Shown: positions 1 through 7,911 of the stretch, one piece after another | Numbering within the stretch: the stretch's first letter is position 1 | Layout: every line of letters starts with the position of its first letter | Origin: JBJSXF01 sp046086225 | Lineage (GTDB): Bacteria; Actinomycetota; Acidimicrobiia; IMCC26256; PALSA-610 | Direction: 5' to 3' | Length of the DNA stretch: 20,912 nt | NCBI GenBank assembly: GCA_046086225.1 | Contig: JBJSXF010000047.1 | Coordinates: forward strand, 1-20,912 | Made by a program: the position numbers and the translations under genes | The notes under the pieces: model-generated | What the model saw: only the letters and a program-made list of their open reading frames with translations | Told to the model about the DNA's origin: nothing | Database searches by the model: none

Positions 1-2
1 CC

Positions 3-1580
3 CGACGGCTCGCCATCCTCGAGCATCCCGACGCGTACCCCGGGGTGTCGGTGGAGCGGCTGACGGTGCGCGAGTACCCGGCGGGCGTGCGCTTCGGCAA
101 TCCGGCGCTCGCCGCCCAACTCCTCGGCTACGTCGGCGAGATCAACAGCGACCAGCTCGCCGACCGCCGCGAAGCCGGATACCAAGCCGGCGACCTCGTC
201 GGCCGCAACGGGATCGAGGGGGCCTACGAACGCGACTTGCGCGGCCGTCCGGAGGTGATCGCGGTCGAGGTCGACGCCGCCGGTCGGCAGGTCGGCGCCA
301 CCCGGGTGCTGCAGAACGGTCGCCCGGGCCACGACGTCGTGCTCACGATCGACGCCGGGATCCAGGCCGCCGCCGAATCGGCGCTCACCGAGGCGATCGC
401 CGTCGCCCGCACCCGCAAGGACGAGACCAAGAGCGACCAGGGGTTCGAGACCCTCGAGGCGCCGGGTGGTGCGGTGGTGGTCCTCGACGTGCGCGACGGC
501 GCAGTGGTGGCGCTCGCCAGCAACCCGTCCTTCCCGCCGGCGGGCTGGATCGGGGGGATCAGCCAGGCCGACTACGACCGGCTGAACGACCCGGCGAACC
601 ACTTCCCCCTGTTGAACCGGGCCACCCAGGGCCAGTACGCGCCGGGGTCGACCTTCAAGCTCGTGAGCGCGTTGGCCGGGACCCGCTTCGGGTTGCGCGC
701 CCCGACCGACTGGTTCGTCGACGAGGGCTCGGTCGAGATCGGCGACCGTCGCTTCCAGAACGACAACGGCATCCGGCACGGCTCGGTCGATCTGACCCGG
801 GCGCTCTCGGTGTCGAGCGACACGTACTTCTACACGCTCGGCGACGACTTCTGGCGCCGGTGGAACCGGGGGGACACGGCGACGGGCTTTGGTCTCCAGG
901 AGGAGGCCCGCGCCCTCGGGTTCGGATCGCCGACGGGGCTCGAGATCGACGAGAGCAGTGGGCGCGTGCCCGACCCGGAGTGGAAGCGCGAGTTCGCCAA
1001 CAAGCTCTACCGAACCGACGCCGAGCGTCGCGACTACGGGCGCTGGTACCCCGGTGACGTCGTGCTCATGGCGATCGGTCAAGGTGACCTCCTCGTCACC
1101 CCGGTGCAGCTCGCCAACGCGTTCGCAACGTTTGCGAACGGCGGAACCCGGTGGAAGCTCCACCTCGGCGGCGCGGTGAAGGACTCGGGTGGCGAGGTGG
1201 TCCGCACGATCGCGCCCGAGGCCGCGGGCCGGGTCGAGCTCGATCCCGTCGCGGCGGCCCGGATGAAGACCGGCTTCCGCGACGTGCTCCAGTCGGAGGA
1301 GGGCACGGCCTACTGGGCGTTCGCCGGATTCCCGTTCGAGCGGCTCCCGGGTGGCATCGCGGGCAAGACCGGCACCGCCCAGGTGGCGGGCAAGGGACTG
1401 ACCTCCGTGTTCGCCGCGTACTTCCCGGCCGATGCGCCCCGCTACGTGGCCGTGGCCCTCGTCGAGGAGGCCGGGCACGGATCGGAGATCGCGGCGCCCA
1501 TCGTGCGGCGAGTCGCCGAGGCGATCGTCGGCGCGGCGCCGTCGCCGATCGCCCCCGGCGCGGTCGAGGCGAGGGACTGA
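3..1580 (+). CDS. mrdA: Penicillin-binding protein 2 (peptidoglycan D,D-transpeptidase), 5' end missing
   Basis: Transpeptidase that cross-links peptidoglycan outside the membrane during side-wall elongation, working with RodA. The reading frame is open from the left edge, so the cytoplasmic N-terminus, membrane anchor and first part of the dimerisation domain lie outside the window. The first visible residues (AILEHPDAYPGVSVERL, then REYP and GYVGEI) are typical of the PBP2 pedestal domain. The three catalytic motifs are present: SxxK as STFK at 648-659 (nucleophile Ser), SxD as SSD at 813-821, and KTGT at 1365-1376. A class B monofunctional enzyme is certain. PBP2 rather than the FtsI/PBP3 branch follows from the rodA gene that overlaps its stop codon. 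No PASTA domains follow the transpeptidase domain. The stop (TGA 1578-1580) shares its last base with the rodA ATG, which implies translational coupling. Confidence 0.95.
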   Translation, partial: RRLAILEHPDAYPGVSVERLTVREYPAGVRFGNPALAAQLLGYVGEINSDQLADRREAGYQAGDLVGRNGIEGAYERDLRGRPEVIAVEVDAAGRQVGATRVLQNGRPGHDVVLTIDAGIQAAAESALTEAIAVARTRKDETKSDQGFETLEAPGGAVVVLDVRDGAVVALASNPSFPPAGWIGGISQADYDRLNDPANHFPLLNRATQGQYAPGSTFKLVSALAGTRFGLRAPTDWFVDEGSVEIGDRRFQNDNGIRHGSVDLTRALSVSSDTYFYTLGDDFWRRWNRGDTATGFGLQEEARALGFGSPTGLEIDESSGRVPDPEWKREFANKLYRTDAERRDYGRWYPGDVVLMAIGQGDLLVTPVQLANAFATFANGGTRWKLHLGGAVKDSGGEVVRTIAPEAAGRVELDPVAAARMKTGFRDVLQSEEGTAYWAFAGFPFERLPGGIAGKTGTAQVAGKGLTSVFAAYFPADAPRYVAVALVEEAGHGSEIAAPIVRRVAEAIVGAAPSPIAPGAVEARD

Positions 1581-2740
1581 TGGTCATCGCCCCGCCCCCG
1601 AGCCGATCGCGGTCCGATCGTCTCGCCGCTGCGCTGCGGCACGCCGACCTCACCCTGCTCCTCCTGCCGATCGCCCTGAGCCTGTTCGGGCTGGTGATGA
1701 TCTACGCGTCGTCCCGGAGCAGCCTCGGTCGCAACGGCCAGTCGTCGTTCGCGTTCGTCGGTCGTCAGAGCATCGCGATCCTGCTGGGCCTCATCGCCAT
1801 GGCCGTGGTGATGGCGGTCGACTACCGCCGCATCCGCGACGCCTGGCCCGTCCCCTACGTCATCACCCTGCCGTTGCTCCTCGCGGTGCTCGTCGTCGGT
1901 CGGAGCAGCCGGGGCGCCCAGGCCTGGTACCAGCTCGGTCCGCTGCAGTTCCAGCCGTCGGAGATCGCCAAGATCGTGGTCATCGTGGCGGTGGCCGGCT
2001 ACTGCCACCAGCACCGTGACGATCTCGACATCTGGCGGCTCGCAGTGGCGGGGGGTCTGGCCGGCGCCGTGATGGTCGCGGTGTTCCTGCAACGCGACCT
2101 CGGCACGATGCTGGTCATCATGGTCTGCGGGCTGGCGGGTCTCGTGGTCGCCGGGCTGAAGCCGGTCCACATCGTGGTGCTGCTCTGCTGCGCGGCGACG
2201 CTCGTGGGTGCCGCGGTCGTGACCGGCCGCGTCCAGGCGTATCAGCTCGACCGGCTGCGCACGTTCGCGAACCAGTCGGCCGACGCGGGAGCGACCGGCG
2301 AGCAGACCCCCACCGAGTACAACCTGAAGGCGTCGAAGACGGCGATCGCCTCGGGCGGGCTCACCGGGGCCGGGCTCTTCCAGGGCCTCCAGACGAAGAA
2401 CGGCTTCGTGCCCGAGCAGCACACCGACTTCATCTTCACCGCAGTGGGGGAGGACCTCGGCTTCGTCGGGGGTGCCACGCTGCTGGTGCTCTACGGGCTC
2501 CTCGTCTGGCGTCTCTGGCGCATCGCGATGGTCTCACCCGACTTCTTCGGCACCCTCGTCGCCGTCGGCGTCATGGCGATGTTCGCGATCCAGGTGTTCG
2601 AGAACGTCGGGATGACGATGGGCATCATGCCGATCACCGGGATCCCCCTGCCCTTCCTCTCCTACGGGGGATCGGCGATCATCGGGGCGTTCCTGGCCGT
2701 GGGCCTGGTCCAGAGCATCCACATGCGCCGCTTCGGATGA
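1580..2740 (+). CDS. rodA: RodA, SEDS-family peptidoglycan glycosyltransferase
   Basis: Multi-pass membrane enzyme that polymerises lipid II into glycan strands for rod elongation, paired with PBP2. It has 386 residues, normal for the family, with about ten hydrophobic segments. SEDS signatures visible are QPSEIAKI (125-132), FVPEQHTDFIFTAVGEDLG (276-294; Asp283 matches the essential acidic residue of this family) and GIPLPFLSYGGS (354-365). The QHTDFIF wording and the PBP2 partner favour RodA over FtsW. The ATG at 1580 overlaps the mrdA stop as TGATG and has a GAGGGA ribosome-binding site at 1571-1576. The same frame stays open far upstream to 1151, but that stretch lies under mrdA, is Arg/Gly-rich and does not resemble RodA, so the 1580 start is preferred. 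Confidence 0.95.
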   Translation: MVIAPPPSRSRSDRLAAALRHADLTLLLLPIALSLFGLVMIYASSRSSLGRNGQSSFAFVGRQSIAILLGLIAMAVVMAVDYRRIRDAWPVPYVITLPLLLAVLVVGRSSRGAQAWYQLGPLQFQPSEIAKIVVIVAVAGYCHQHRDDLDIWRLAVAGGLAGAVMVAVFLQRDLGTMLVIMVCGLAGLVVAGLKPVHIVVLLCCAATLVGAAVVTGRVQAYQLDRLRTFANQSADAGATGEQTPTEYNLKASKTAIASGGLTGAGLFQGLQTKNGFVPEQHTDFIFTAVGEDLGFVGGATLLVLYGLLVWRLWRIAMVSPDFFGTLVAVGVMAMFAIQVFENVGMTMGIMPITGIPLPFLSYGGSAIIGAFLAVGLVQSIHMRRFG

Positions 2741-2743
2741 CCC

Positions 2744-2771
2744 CCCGGGGGCCGATGGCCGGGGCCCCGGG
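2744..2771 (+). terminator. Possible hairpin terminator after rodA
   Basis: Three bases after the rodA stop, 2744-2753 can pair with 2763-2771 (nine GC pairs, one bulged G, loop of about nine bases). There is no T-run after it, so it is not a classical intrinsic terminator. It lies just before the -10 box of the next gene. Such extreme GC content makes chance hairpins likely, so confidence is low. Confidence 0.35.
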
Positions 2772-2781
2772 CCCGAGGCGG

Positions 2782-2787
2782 TAGGCT
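2782..2787 (+). promoter_or_regulatory. Probable -10 box (TAGGCT) of the radical SAM gene, near-leaderless
   Basis: TAGGCT fits TANNNT and ends 9 nt before the ATG at 2797, placing the expected transcript start within about two bases of the start codon. No Shine-Dalgarno sequence is visible between them. I see no clear -35 element. Confidence 0.55.
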
Positions 2788-2796
2788 TCGCCCCAC

Positions 2797-4743
2797 ATGT
2801 CAAACCTGTGGCCGCGTGTCGAGGCGCTGCTGGCCCGGGTTGAGAAGCCCGCTCGCTACATCGGAATGGAGCAGGGCAGCCTGGCGCCCGTCCACGGGCC
2901 CGGCCGGGCGGCCTTCCTCCTCGTCTATCCCGACACATACGAGATCGGTCTCCCCAACCAGGGCCTCCAGATCCTCGCCGAGATCCTGAACGAACGCGAG
3001 GACGCCGTCGCCGAGCGCGCTTACGCCCCGTGGGTCGACATGGAGCGTGAGATGCGCTCCGCCGGAGTGCCGCTCTTCAGCGTGGAGACCCACCGGCCCG
3101 CCGGCGAGTTCGACGTCATCGCCTTCAACCTGTCGGCCGAGCTCGTCTACACCAACGTCCTCAACCTGGTCGACCTCGCCGGGGTCCCCGTCCGCAACGA
3201 GGACCGCAGCCCCGCCGATCCGCTCGTGATCGCCGGGGGTCACTGCACCTACAACCCCGAGCCGCTCGCCGACTACGTCGATGCCTTCGTCATCGGTGAC
3301 GGCGAGGAGGTCATCTCGGAGATCGCGGCGATCGTCGGGGCCTGGAAGCGGGGCGGTCGGGCGTCCCGGGAAGCGGTGCTGCGCGACCTGGCCACGATCC
3401 CGGGCGTCTACGTGCCGTCCGGCTACGAGGTCACGTACGACGGACCGTGGATCCGGGAGATCACGCCCCGGTACCCCGAGGCGCCGGCGACCGTCGACAA
3501 GCGCACTGTCGCCGATCTCGGCGAATGGCCGTACCCCAAGCGTCAGCTCGTGCCGCTCATCGAGGTCGTCCACGACCGGCTGAACGTCGAGGTCTTCCGG
3601 GGCTGCACCCGGGGCTGTCGGTTCTGCCAGGCGGGCATGATCACCCGGCCCGTCCGGGAGCGGCCCCGCGAGCAGGTCACCCAGATGGTGCGCGACGGAC
3701 TCCGCCGCACCGGATACGACGAGGTGGCGCTCACCTCGCTCTCGAGCGCCGACTTCTCGGGCATCGCCGACGTCGTGGCCGACCTGGCCTGCGGGCAGGA
3801 GGGCACCGGATCGGTGGGCATCTCCCTCCCGTCGTTGCGGGTCGACGCCTTCAGCGTCGGGATCGCAGCCGAGATCCAGAAGGTGCGCCGCACGGGCCTC
3901 ACCTTCGCGCCCGAGGCGGGCTCCTGGCGTCTGCGCCAGGTGATCAACAAGCTCATCCGCGAAGACGACCTCTACGCCGCAGTCGACGCCGCCTACTCGC
4001 AGGGCTGGCGGCGCATGAAGCTCTACTTCCTCACCGGCCTGCCCACCGAGATGGACGAGGACACGCTCGGGATCGCCCGGCTCGCGGCCAACGTCGTCGA
4101 GGTCGGTCGGCGCTACACGAAGCAGGCGTCGTGCACGGTCTCGGTCGGGGGCTACGTGCCGAAGCCGCACACGCCGTTCCAGTGGTTCGGGCAGAACGGC
4201 GTCGACGAGCTGCGGCGCAAGATCGGCCTGCTGCGCGAGGAGCTGCGCGGCTCACGCGCCCAGCTGAAGTGGCACGATCCGGCGGCGACCTTCGCCGAGG
4301 GGATCGCCTCACGTGGCGACCGGCGGATCGGCCGGGTCATCGAACGGGTGTGGCGGGCGGGGGGCACGTTCCAGGAATGGAGCGAGTCGTTCGCGCTCGA
4401 CCGGTGGCTCGACGCGATGCGGGCCGAGGGGCTCGACCCCGACTGGTACGTCACCCGGCACCGCGAGCGTGACGAGGTGCTCCCGTGGTCGCACATCAGC
4501 GCCGGGCTCCACTCCGACTTCCTCTGGGCCGACTGGCAGGCGGCTCTCGCCGAGCACGGGCTCCCCGATTGCCGGTGGACCCCGTGTTACGACTGCGGGG
4601 TGTGCACCGACTACGCGCTCGAGCACGTGGTCGCCTCGCCGGTCGCCCCGGCCGGGGGATCGCAGGGAACCGGCCAGGACCTCGCGACGGGCGGGGCCGT
4701 TCCCGTGTCGTTCCTCGGGCGCCGTCCGGTGGTGGCGTCGTGA
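2797..4743 (+). CDS. B12-binding-type radical SAM protein (TIGR03960-like), function unknown
   Basis: Predicted radical SAM enzyme that would use a [4Fe-4S] cluster to cleave S-adenosylmethionine. The substrate is unknown. It has 648 residues. The N-terminal third (about 35-200) looks like a degenerate cobalamin-binding-type Rossmann domain (LLVYPDTYEIGLPNQGLQIL, then VIAGGHCTYNPEPLADYVDA and VIGDGEE). The radical SAM motif CTRGCRFC has its CxxxCxxC cysteines at 270, 274 and 277. Later signatures are LTFAPEAGSWRLRQVINK and FLTGLPTEMDED. The C-terminus carries a second cysteine cluster, CRWTPCYDCGVC, which could bind an additional metal centre. I recognise this as the TIGR03960 family, which in many bacteria sits immediately before a TIGR03936/DUF2344 gene, as here (stop and next start overlap by 4 nt). 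The ATG at 2797 is supported by the -10 box just upstream. RNA or ribosome modification is a guess from context. Confidence 0.88.
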   Translation: MSNLWPRVEALLARVEKPARYIGMEQGSLAPVHGPGRAAFLLVYPDTYEIGLPNQGLQILAEILNEREDAVAERAYAPWVDMEREMRSAGVPLFSVETHRPAGEFDVIAFNLSAELVYTNVLNLVDLAGVPVRNEDRSPADPLVIAGGHCTYNPEPLADYVDAFVIGDGEEVISEIAAIVGAWKRGGRASREAVLRDLATIPGVYVPSGYEVTYDGPWIREITPRYPEAPATVDKRTVADLGEWPYPKRQLVPLIEVVHDRLNVEVFRGCTRGCRFCQAGMITRPVRERPREQVTQMVRDGLRRTGYDEVALTSLSSADFSGIADVVADLACGQEGTGSVGISLPSLRVDAFSVGIAAEIQKVRRTGLTFAPEAGSWRLRQVINKLIREDDLYAAVDAAYSQGWRRMKLYFLTGLPTEMDEDTLGIARLAANVVEVGRRYTKQASCTVSVGGYVPKPHTPFQWFGQNGVDELRRKIGLLREELRGSRAQLKWHDPAATFAEGIASRGDRRIGRVIERVWRAGGTFQEWSESFALDRWLDAMRAEGLDPDWYVTRHRERDEVLPWSHISAGLHSDFLWADWQAALAEHGLPDCRWTPCYDCGVCTDYALEHVVASPVAPAGGSQGTGQDLATGGAVPVSFLGRRPVVAS

Positions 4744-5462
4744 AGGGCACGACGGGCGTGCCCGTCCGGCTGCGGTTCACGAAGCACGGGAAGGTGCGCT
4801 GGACCGGGCATCGGGACGTCGCCCGGGCGATGGAGCGGGCCTTCCGGGTCGCGGCGCTGCCGCTGGCCTTCACCGAGGGCTTCTCGCCCCATCCGAAGGT
4901 GAGCTTCGGGCTGGCGTTGCCCACCGGTCACGAGAGCGACGCCGAGTACCTCGATCTGGTGCTGGCGACCGATCTCGACGTCGAGGAGCTGCCGACCCGG
5001 CTGTCGGCTGCGCTTCCCGAAGGCATCGACGTCACCGGGGTCGCCCGGCTCGAGGACCGAGCCCCGGCCCTGCAGGAGGCGGTCACGGTCGTGACGTGGA
5101 TCGCCGAGGTGGAGCCCCCGACCGAGCCCGGCGTCGTCCGGGACGCGGTCACCCGGGGGCTCGCGGCCGCATCGCTGCCTGCGGTGCGGCGGCGCAAGGG
5201 ACGCGAGGTCACCGAGGACCTCCGTCCGGTGATCCGGTCGGCGACGGTGGCGGAAGCCCGGTCGGCGGACGGTGGTGTGGTGGTCGAGCTCGAGCTCGCC
5301 ACGCAACCGCGGAGCGCCCGACCCGAGGAGGTGCTGGCCGTCTTCGGCCTCACCTGCCGTCGGGCGCGTCGCACCGGTCAATGGATAGAGCGCGACGGCG
5401 CGCGGCAGGAGCCGCTCGACGCCGACACGCGCCCACGCGTCATCGAGGCGCGTGCGTCATGA
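4740..5462 (+). CDS. Radical SAM-linked protein, DUF2344 (TIGR03936)
   Basis: Small soluble partner of the preceding radical SAM protein; its biochemical role is not known. It has 240 residues from a GTG start that overlaps the upstream stop as GTGA (4740-4743), so the two are translationally coupled. Family hallmarks near the N-terminus are WTGHRD (21-26), GFSPHPK (47-53) and GHESDAEYLD (63-72), which I recognise as DUF2344. In some lineages this domain is fused to the C-terminus of the radical SAM protein, implying a fixed one-to-one partnership. The middle (about 145-175) is rich in Arg and Lys, which would suit RNA binding, but that is inference. The frame is open upstream of 4740, but no better start is seen and the GTG sits at the usual N-terminus for the family. 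The RNase E/G gene follows 12 bp later. Confidence 0.85.
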   Translation: MKGTTGVPVRLRFTKHGKVRWTGHRDVARAMERAFRVAALPLAFTEGFSPHPKVSFGLALPTGHESDAEYLDLVLATDLDVEELPTRLSAALPEGIDVTGVARLEDRAPALQEAVTVVTWIAEVEPPTEPGVVRDAVTRGLAAASLPAVRRRKGREVTEDLRPVIRSATVAEARSADGGVVVELELATQPRSARPEEVLAVFGLTCRRARRTGQWIERDGARQEPLDADTRPRVIEARAS

Positions 5463-5474
5463 GAGAAGGAAACC

Positions 5475-7511
5475 ATGGCAGACGACACCCGTCCCGATCC
5501 CGGGACGACGACGGGCACTCCGGAGCCGGCCGCCGCACGCAGCGGCGGTGAGGCGGCGCCCGCTCCGGCGGGCGCCGACGGGGGCGGACAGCACGAGAAC
5601 GGCGACCGTCCGGCGGGCAGCGGCACCCCGGGTGCCCCGCGGAAGCGGCGGCGGGGCTCCCGCGGCGGCCGCGGCCGCAAGAAGCCGAACCCGGGTGGCG
5701 AGGGCGGAGCGACGCCCGCATCCGGCCCCCCGAACCCGCCGCCCGGCCGGGTCGCCCGCGAGGCTCAGGACTGGAACGACGCGGCGGCCGACCGGGGACT
5801 CACCGCCGACGATGTCGCCGCGGTCGCCCGGGCCGAGGCCGAGGGCCCGGCCTCGCCGCCGGCGGCCCGGCCCAAGATCGGCGACCGGCGCCCGGCTCCG
5901 CCGCCGCCTCCGCCTCGCCCGGCGGCGCCCGCGGCCGGGGCCGGGGAGGGCAGCGGCGAAGCCGGCGGTGAAGGCGGCGCGAAGAAGAAGCGCCGCCGTC
6001 GGGGTGGCCGCGGTCGCTCCCGGAGCGGCACCGGAGCCGGCACCGGGACCGGCCCCGCGGCCAACGCCGGTGGTGGCGGTGGCGGCGGTGGTGGTGGTGG
6101 TCGGGGTGTGCGTACGGCCGAGGGCTACGTCGACGCCGGCGCGCTCGGTGATGTCGATGTCGACGGCACGGCGCTGCTCGACACGCTCGACGCCGAGACC
6201 CTGGAGCGTCGGCGGGGCGAGCACCGCAAGGGCCGCCCGGCGGGCCGCTACCTCATGGTCGTGCACCAGCGGCCCGATGGCATCGCCCACCTGGCGGTGT
6301 TGGAGGGGCGCCAGCTCGTCGAGCACTACGTCTCGACCCCGACCGACGAGGCCACCTCGATCGACGGCAACATCTACCTCGGCAAGGTCCAGAACGTCCT
6401 CCCCGGCATGGAGGCCGCCTTCGTCGACATCGGCACCCCGAAGAACGCCGTCCTCTACCGCGGCGACCTCACCTTCGATCCGTCGGAGGTCGAGGGCGGT
6501 GAGCGGCCTCGGATCGAGCGGGTGCTGCGCAACGGTCAGTCGATCCTCGTTCAGGTCACGAAGAACCCGATCGCCCACAAGGGCGCCCGCCTCACCCAGG
6601 AGGTGAGCCTCGCGGGCCGCTTCGTGGTGATGGTCCCCGGGCAGCCTCAGACCTACGGCATCTCCAAGCGGCTCCCCGACGACGAGCGCAAGCGCCTGCG
6701 TCGTGTGCTCGACCGGGTGCGCCCCGCCGACGCCGGCCTGATCGTGCGCACCGCGGCCGAGGGGGCGACCGAGGACGAGCTCGAACGCGACATGCGGCGG
6801 CTCAACGCGCAGTGGGAGCAGATCTCGCAGGTCGCGACCCGGGCCCGGCCCGGCAGCCTCCTCTACAAGGAGCCGCCGCTCGCGATCCGACTCATCCGCG
6901 AGGAGTTCACGAAGGAGTTCCGCGGGATCGTCATCGACGACCGGGCGCTCTACGAGGACGTGCGTGGCTACATCGAGGCGATGGCTCCCGAACTCGCCGA
7001 CCGGGTCGAGTTCTACGATCCGGACGAGGAGAACCTGCCGGTCTTCGAGAAGTTCCATGTCCACGAGCAGTTGCACAAGGCGCTCGATCGCAAGGTGTGG
7101 CTGCCGTCGGGCGGGTCGCTCGTGATCGAGCGCACCGAGGCGCTCACCGTCATCGACGTCAACACCGGGAAGAACATCGGTCGCTCCAACCTGGAGGAGA
7201 CCGTCTACCGCAACAACCTGGAGGCGGCCGAGGTCGTCGCCCGGGAGTTGCGCCTCCGGGACATCGGCGGGATCATCGTGATCGACTTCATCGACATGGA
7301 GATCAAGGCGAATCGGGCGGCCGTCGAGGACGCCCTGCGCGAGGCGCTGGCCCGGGACAAGACCCGGACCCAGGTCTTCCCGATCTCCGAACTCGGCCTC
7401 GTGGAGATGACCCGGAAGCGGGTGTCCGAGGGTCTGGTCGAGGCCTTCTCCTCGACCTGCGTCCACTGCGAGGGCCGGGGCTTCGTGGTCGACGCCTCGA
7501 TCCTCGAGTAG
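5475..7511 (+). CDS. rne: Ribonuclease E/G family endoribonuclease with long disordered N-terminal extension
   Basis: Endoribonuclease of mRNA decay and rRNA/tRNA maturation, cutting single-stranded RNA with preference for 5'-monophosphate ends. It has 678 residues. Residues 1-255 are low complexity (Gly, Pro, Ala, Arg), with two basic tracts at 56-70 and 170-183 and an 11-glycine run at 199-209. The catalytic core starts near 259 (RYLMVVHQ). It contains an S1-like section (NIYLGKVQNVLPGMEAAFVD, 299-318), the catalytic Asp residues 561 (in VIDVNTG) and 604 (in IVIDFIDM), matching E. coli RNase E D303 and D346, and the Zn-link CxxC at 662-665. The protein ends about 13 residues after this, so it lacks an E. 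coli-like C-terminal degradosome scaffold; any scaffold would be N-terminal. A strong ribosome-binding site (GAGAAGGA, 5463-5470) precedes the ATG. It probably belongs to the radical SAM/DUF2344 transcript. RNase E versus RNase G cannot be settled by length alone. Confidence 0.93.
   Translation: MADDTRPDPGTTTGTPEPAAARSGGEAAPAPAGADGGGQHENGDRPAGSGTPGAPRKRRRGSRGGRGRKKPNPGGEGGATPASGPPNPPPGRVAREAQDWNDAAADRGLTADDVAAVARAEAEGPASPPAARPKIGDRRPAPPPPPPRPAAPAAGAGEGSGEAGGEGGAKKKRRRRGGRGRSRSGTGAGTGTGPAANAGGGGGGGGGGGRGVRTAEGYVDAGALGDVDVDGTALLDTLDAETLERRRGEHRKGRPAGRYLMVVHQRPDGIAHLAVLEGRQLVEHYVSTPTDEATSIDGNIYLGKVQNVLPGMEAAFVDIGTPKNAVLYRGDLTFDPSEVEGGERPRIERVLRNGQSILVQVTKNPIAHKGARLTQEVSLAGRFVVMVPGQPQTYGISKRLPDDERKRLRRVLDRVRPADAGLIVRTAAEGATEDELERDMRRLNAQWEQISQVATRARPGSLLYKEPPLAIRLIREEFTKEFRGIVIDDRALYEDVRGYIEAMAPELADRVEFYDPDEENLPVFEKFHVHEQLHKALDRKVWLPSGGSLVIERTEALTVIDVNTGKNIGRSNLEETVYRNNLEAAEVVARELRLRDIGGIIVIDFIDMEIKANRAAVEDALREALARDKTRTQVFPISELGLVEMTRKRVSEGLVEAFSSTCVHCEGRGFVVDASILE
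6069..6101 (+). repeat. (GGY)11 trinucleotide run encoding polyglycine in rne
   Basis: Eleven consecutive glycine codons (GGT/GGC mixture, five GGT in a row at the end) encode residues 199-209 of the RNase E/G N-terminal extension. Slippage here would change linker length in steps of one residue without breaking the frame. Confidence 0.85.
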
Positions 7512-7533
7512 CGCCGCTTCCGGCCCGCCGGCC

Positions 7534-7555
7534 GCCCCGGGACCGGTTCCGGGGC
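7534..7555 (+). terminator. Terminator-like hairpin between rne and rplU
   Basis: A nine-pair stem (7534-7542 with 7547-7555; one G-T wobble) closes a CCGG loop, 22 bp after the rne stop. No T-tract follows, but strong U-poor hairpins are common at gene ends in high-GC actinobacteria. It ends 7 bp before the rplU -10 box, so it would separate the rne transcript from the ribosomal protein transcript. Confidence 0.55.
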
Positions 7556-7562
7556 CGTCGGC

Positions 7563-7568
7563 TATGCT
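7563..7568 (+). promoter_or_regulatory. Probable -10 box (TATGCT) for rplU-rpmA
   Basis: TATGCT lies 33 nt before the rplU ATG, predicting a leader of about 27 nt. Unlike most promoters in this window it is paired with a Shine-Dalgarno site (GGGAG, 7590-7594). No convincing -35 element is seen. Confidence 0.55.
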
Positions 7569-7601
7569 TCTCCCTTCACGTCCGCGTCCGGGAGTTCCGT
7601 C

Positions 7602-7904
7602 ATGTACGCCGTCATCGAGACGGGTGGCAAGCAGTACAAGGTCGCCGAGGGCGACCGCCTCGAGGTTGAGCGCCTCGCGGGCGAGGAGGTCGCGCTCCGG
7701 CCGGTGCTCCTCGTCGACGGCGACCGGGTGCTGGCCACGCCGGGCGAGCTCGGCGCAGCGAAGGTGACGGCCCGGGTGGTGGGCGAGGCGAAGGGCCCGA
7801 AGATTCGGGGCTACACGTACAAGAACAAGTCCAACCAGCGCACGCGCTGGGGTCACCGGCAGCGGTACTCGACGATCGAGATCACCGCGATCTCGAAGGG
7901 CTGA
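7602..7904 (+). CDS. rplU: 50S ribosomal protein L21
   Basis: Structural protein of the large ribosomal subunit that binds 23S rRNA. It has 100 residues, close to the usual 101-104. The N-terminus MYAVIETGGKQYKV is the classic L21 start, and the C-terminal basic signature (KIRGYTYKNKSNQRTRWGHR) is the rRNA-binding region. The ATG at 7602 has a GGGAG ribosome-binding site ending 7 nt before it. It is followed after 7 bp by rpmA, the near-universal L21-L27 pair, and obgE lies farther downstream, the usual trio here interrupted by two other transcription units. Confidence 0.98.
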   Translation: MYAVIETGGKQYKVAEGDRLEVERLAGEEVALRPVLLVDGDRVLATPGELGAAKVTARVVGEAKGPKIRGYTYKNKSNQRTRWGHRQRYSTIEITAISKG

Positions 7905-7911
7905 TCGGCCG

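Noticed and set aside
1151..1579. Long in-frame N-terminal extension of RodA
   Set aside because: It lies wholly under the PBP2 transpeptidase domain and translates to Arg/Gly-rich sequence; the ATG at 1580 with its ribosome-binding site gives a normal RodA.
2800..4170. 456-codon minus-strand open frame under the radical SAM gene
   Set aside because: Shadow of a high-GC coding frame; the plus strand has the CxxxCxxC motif and family-wide similarity.
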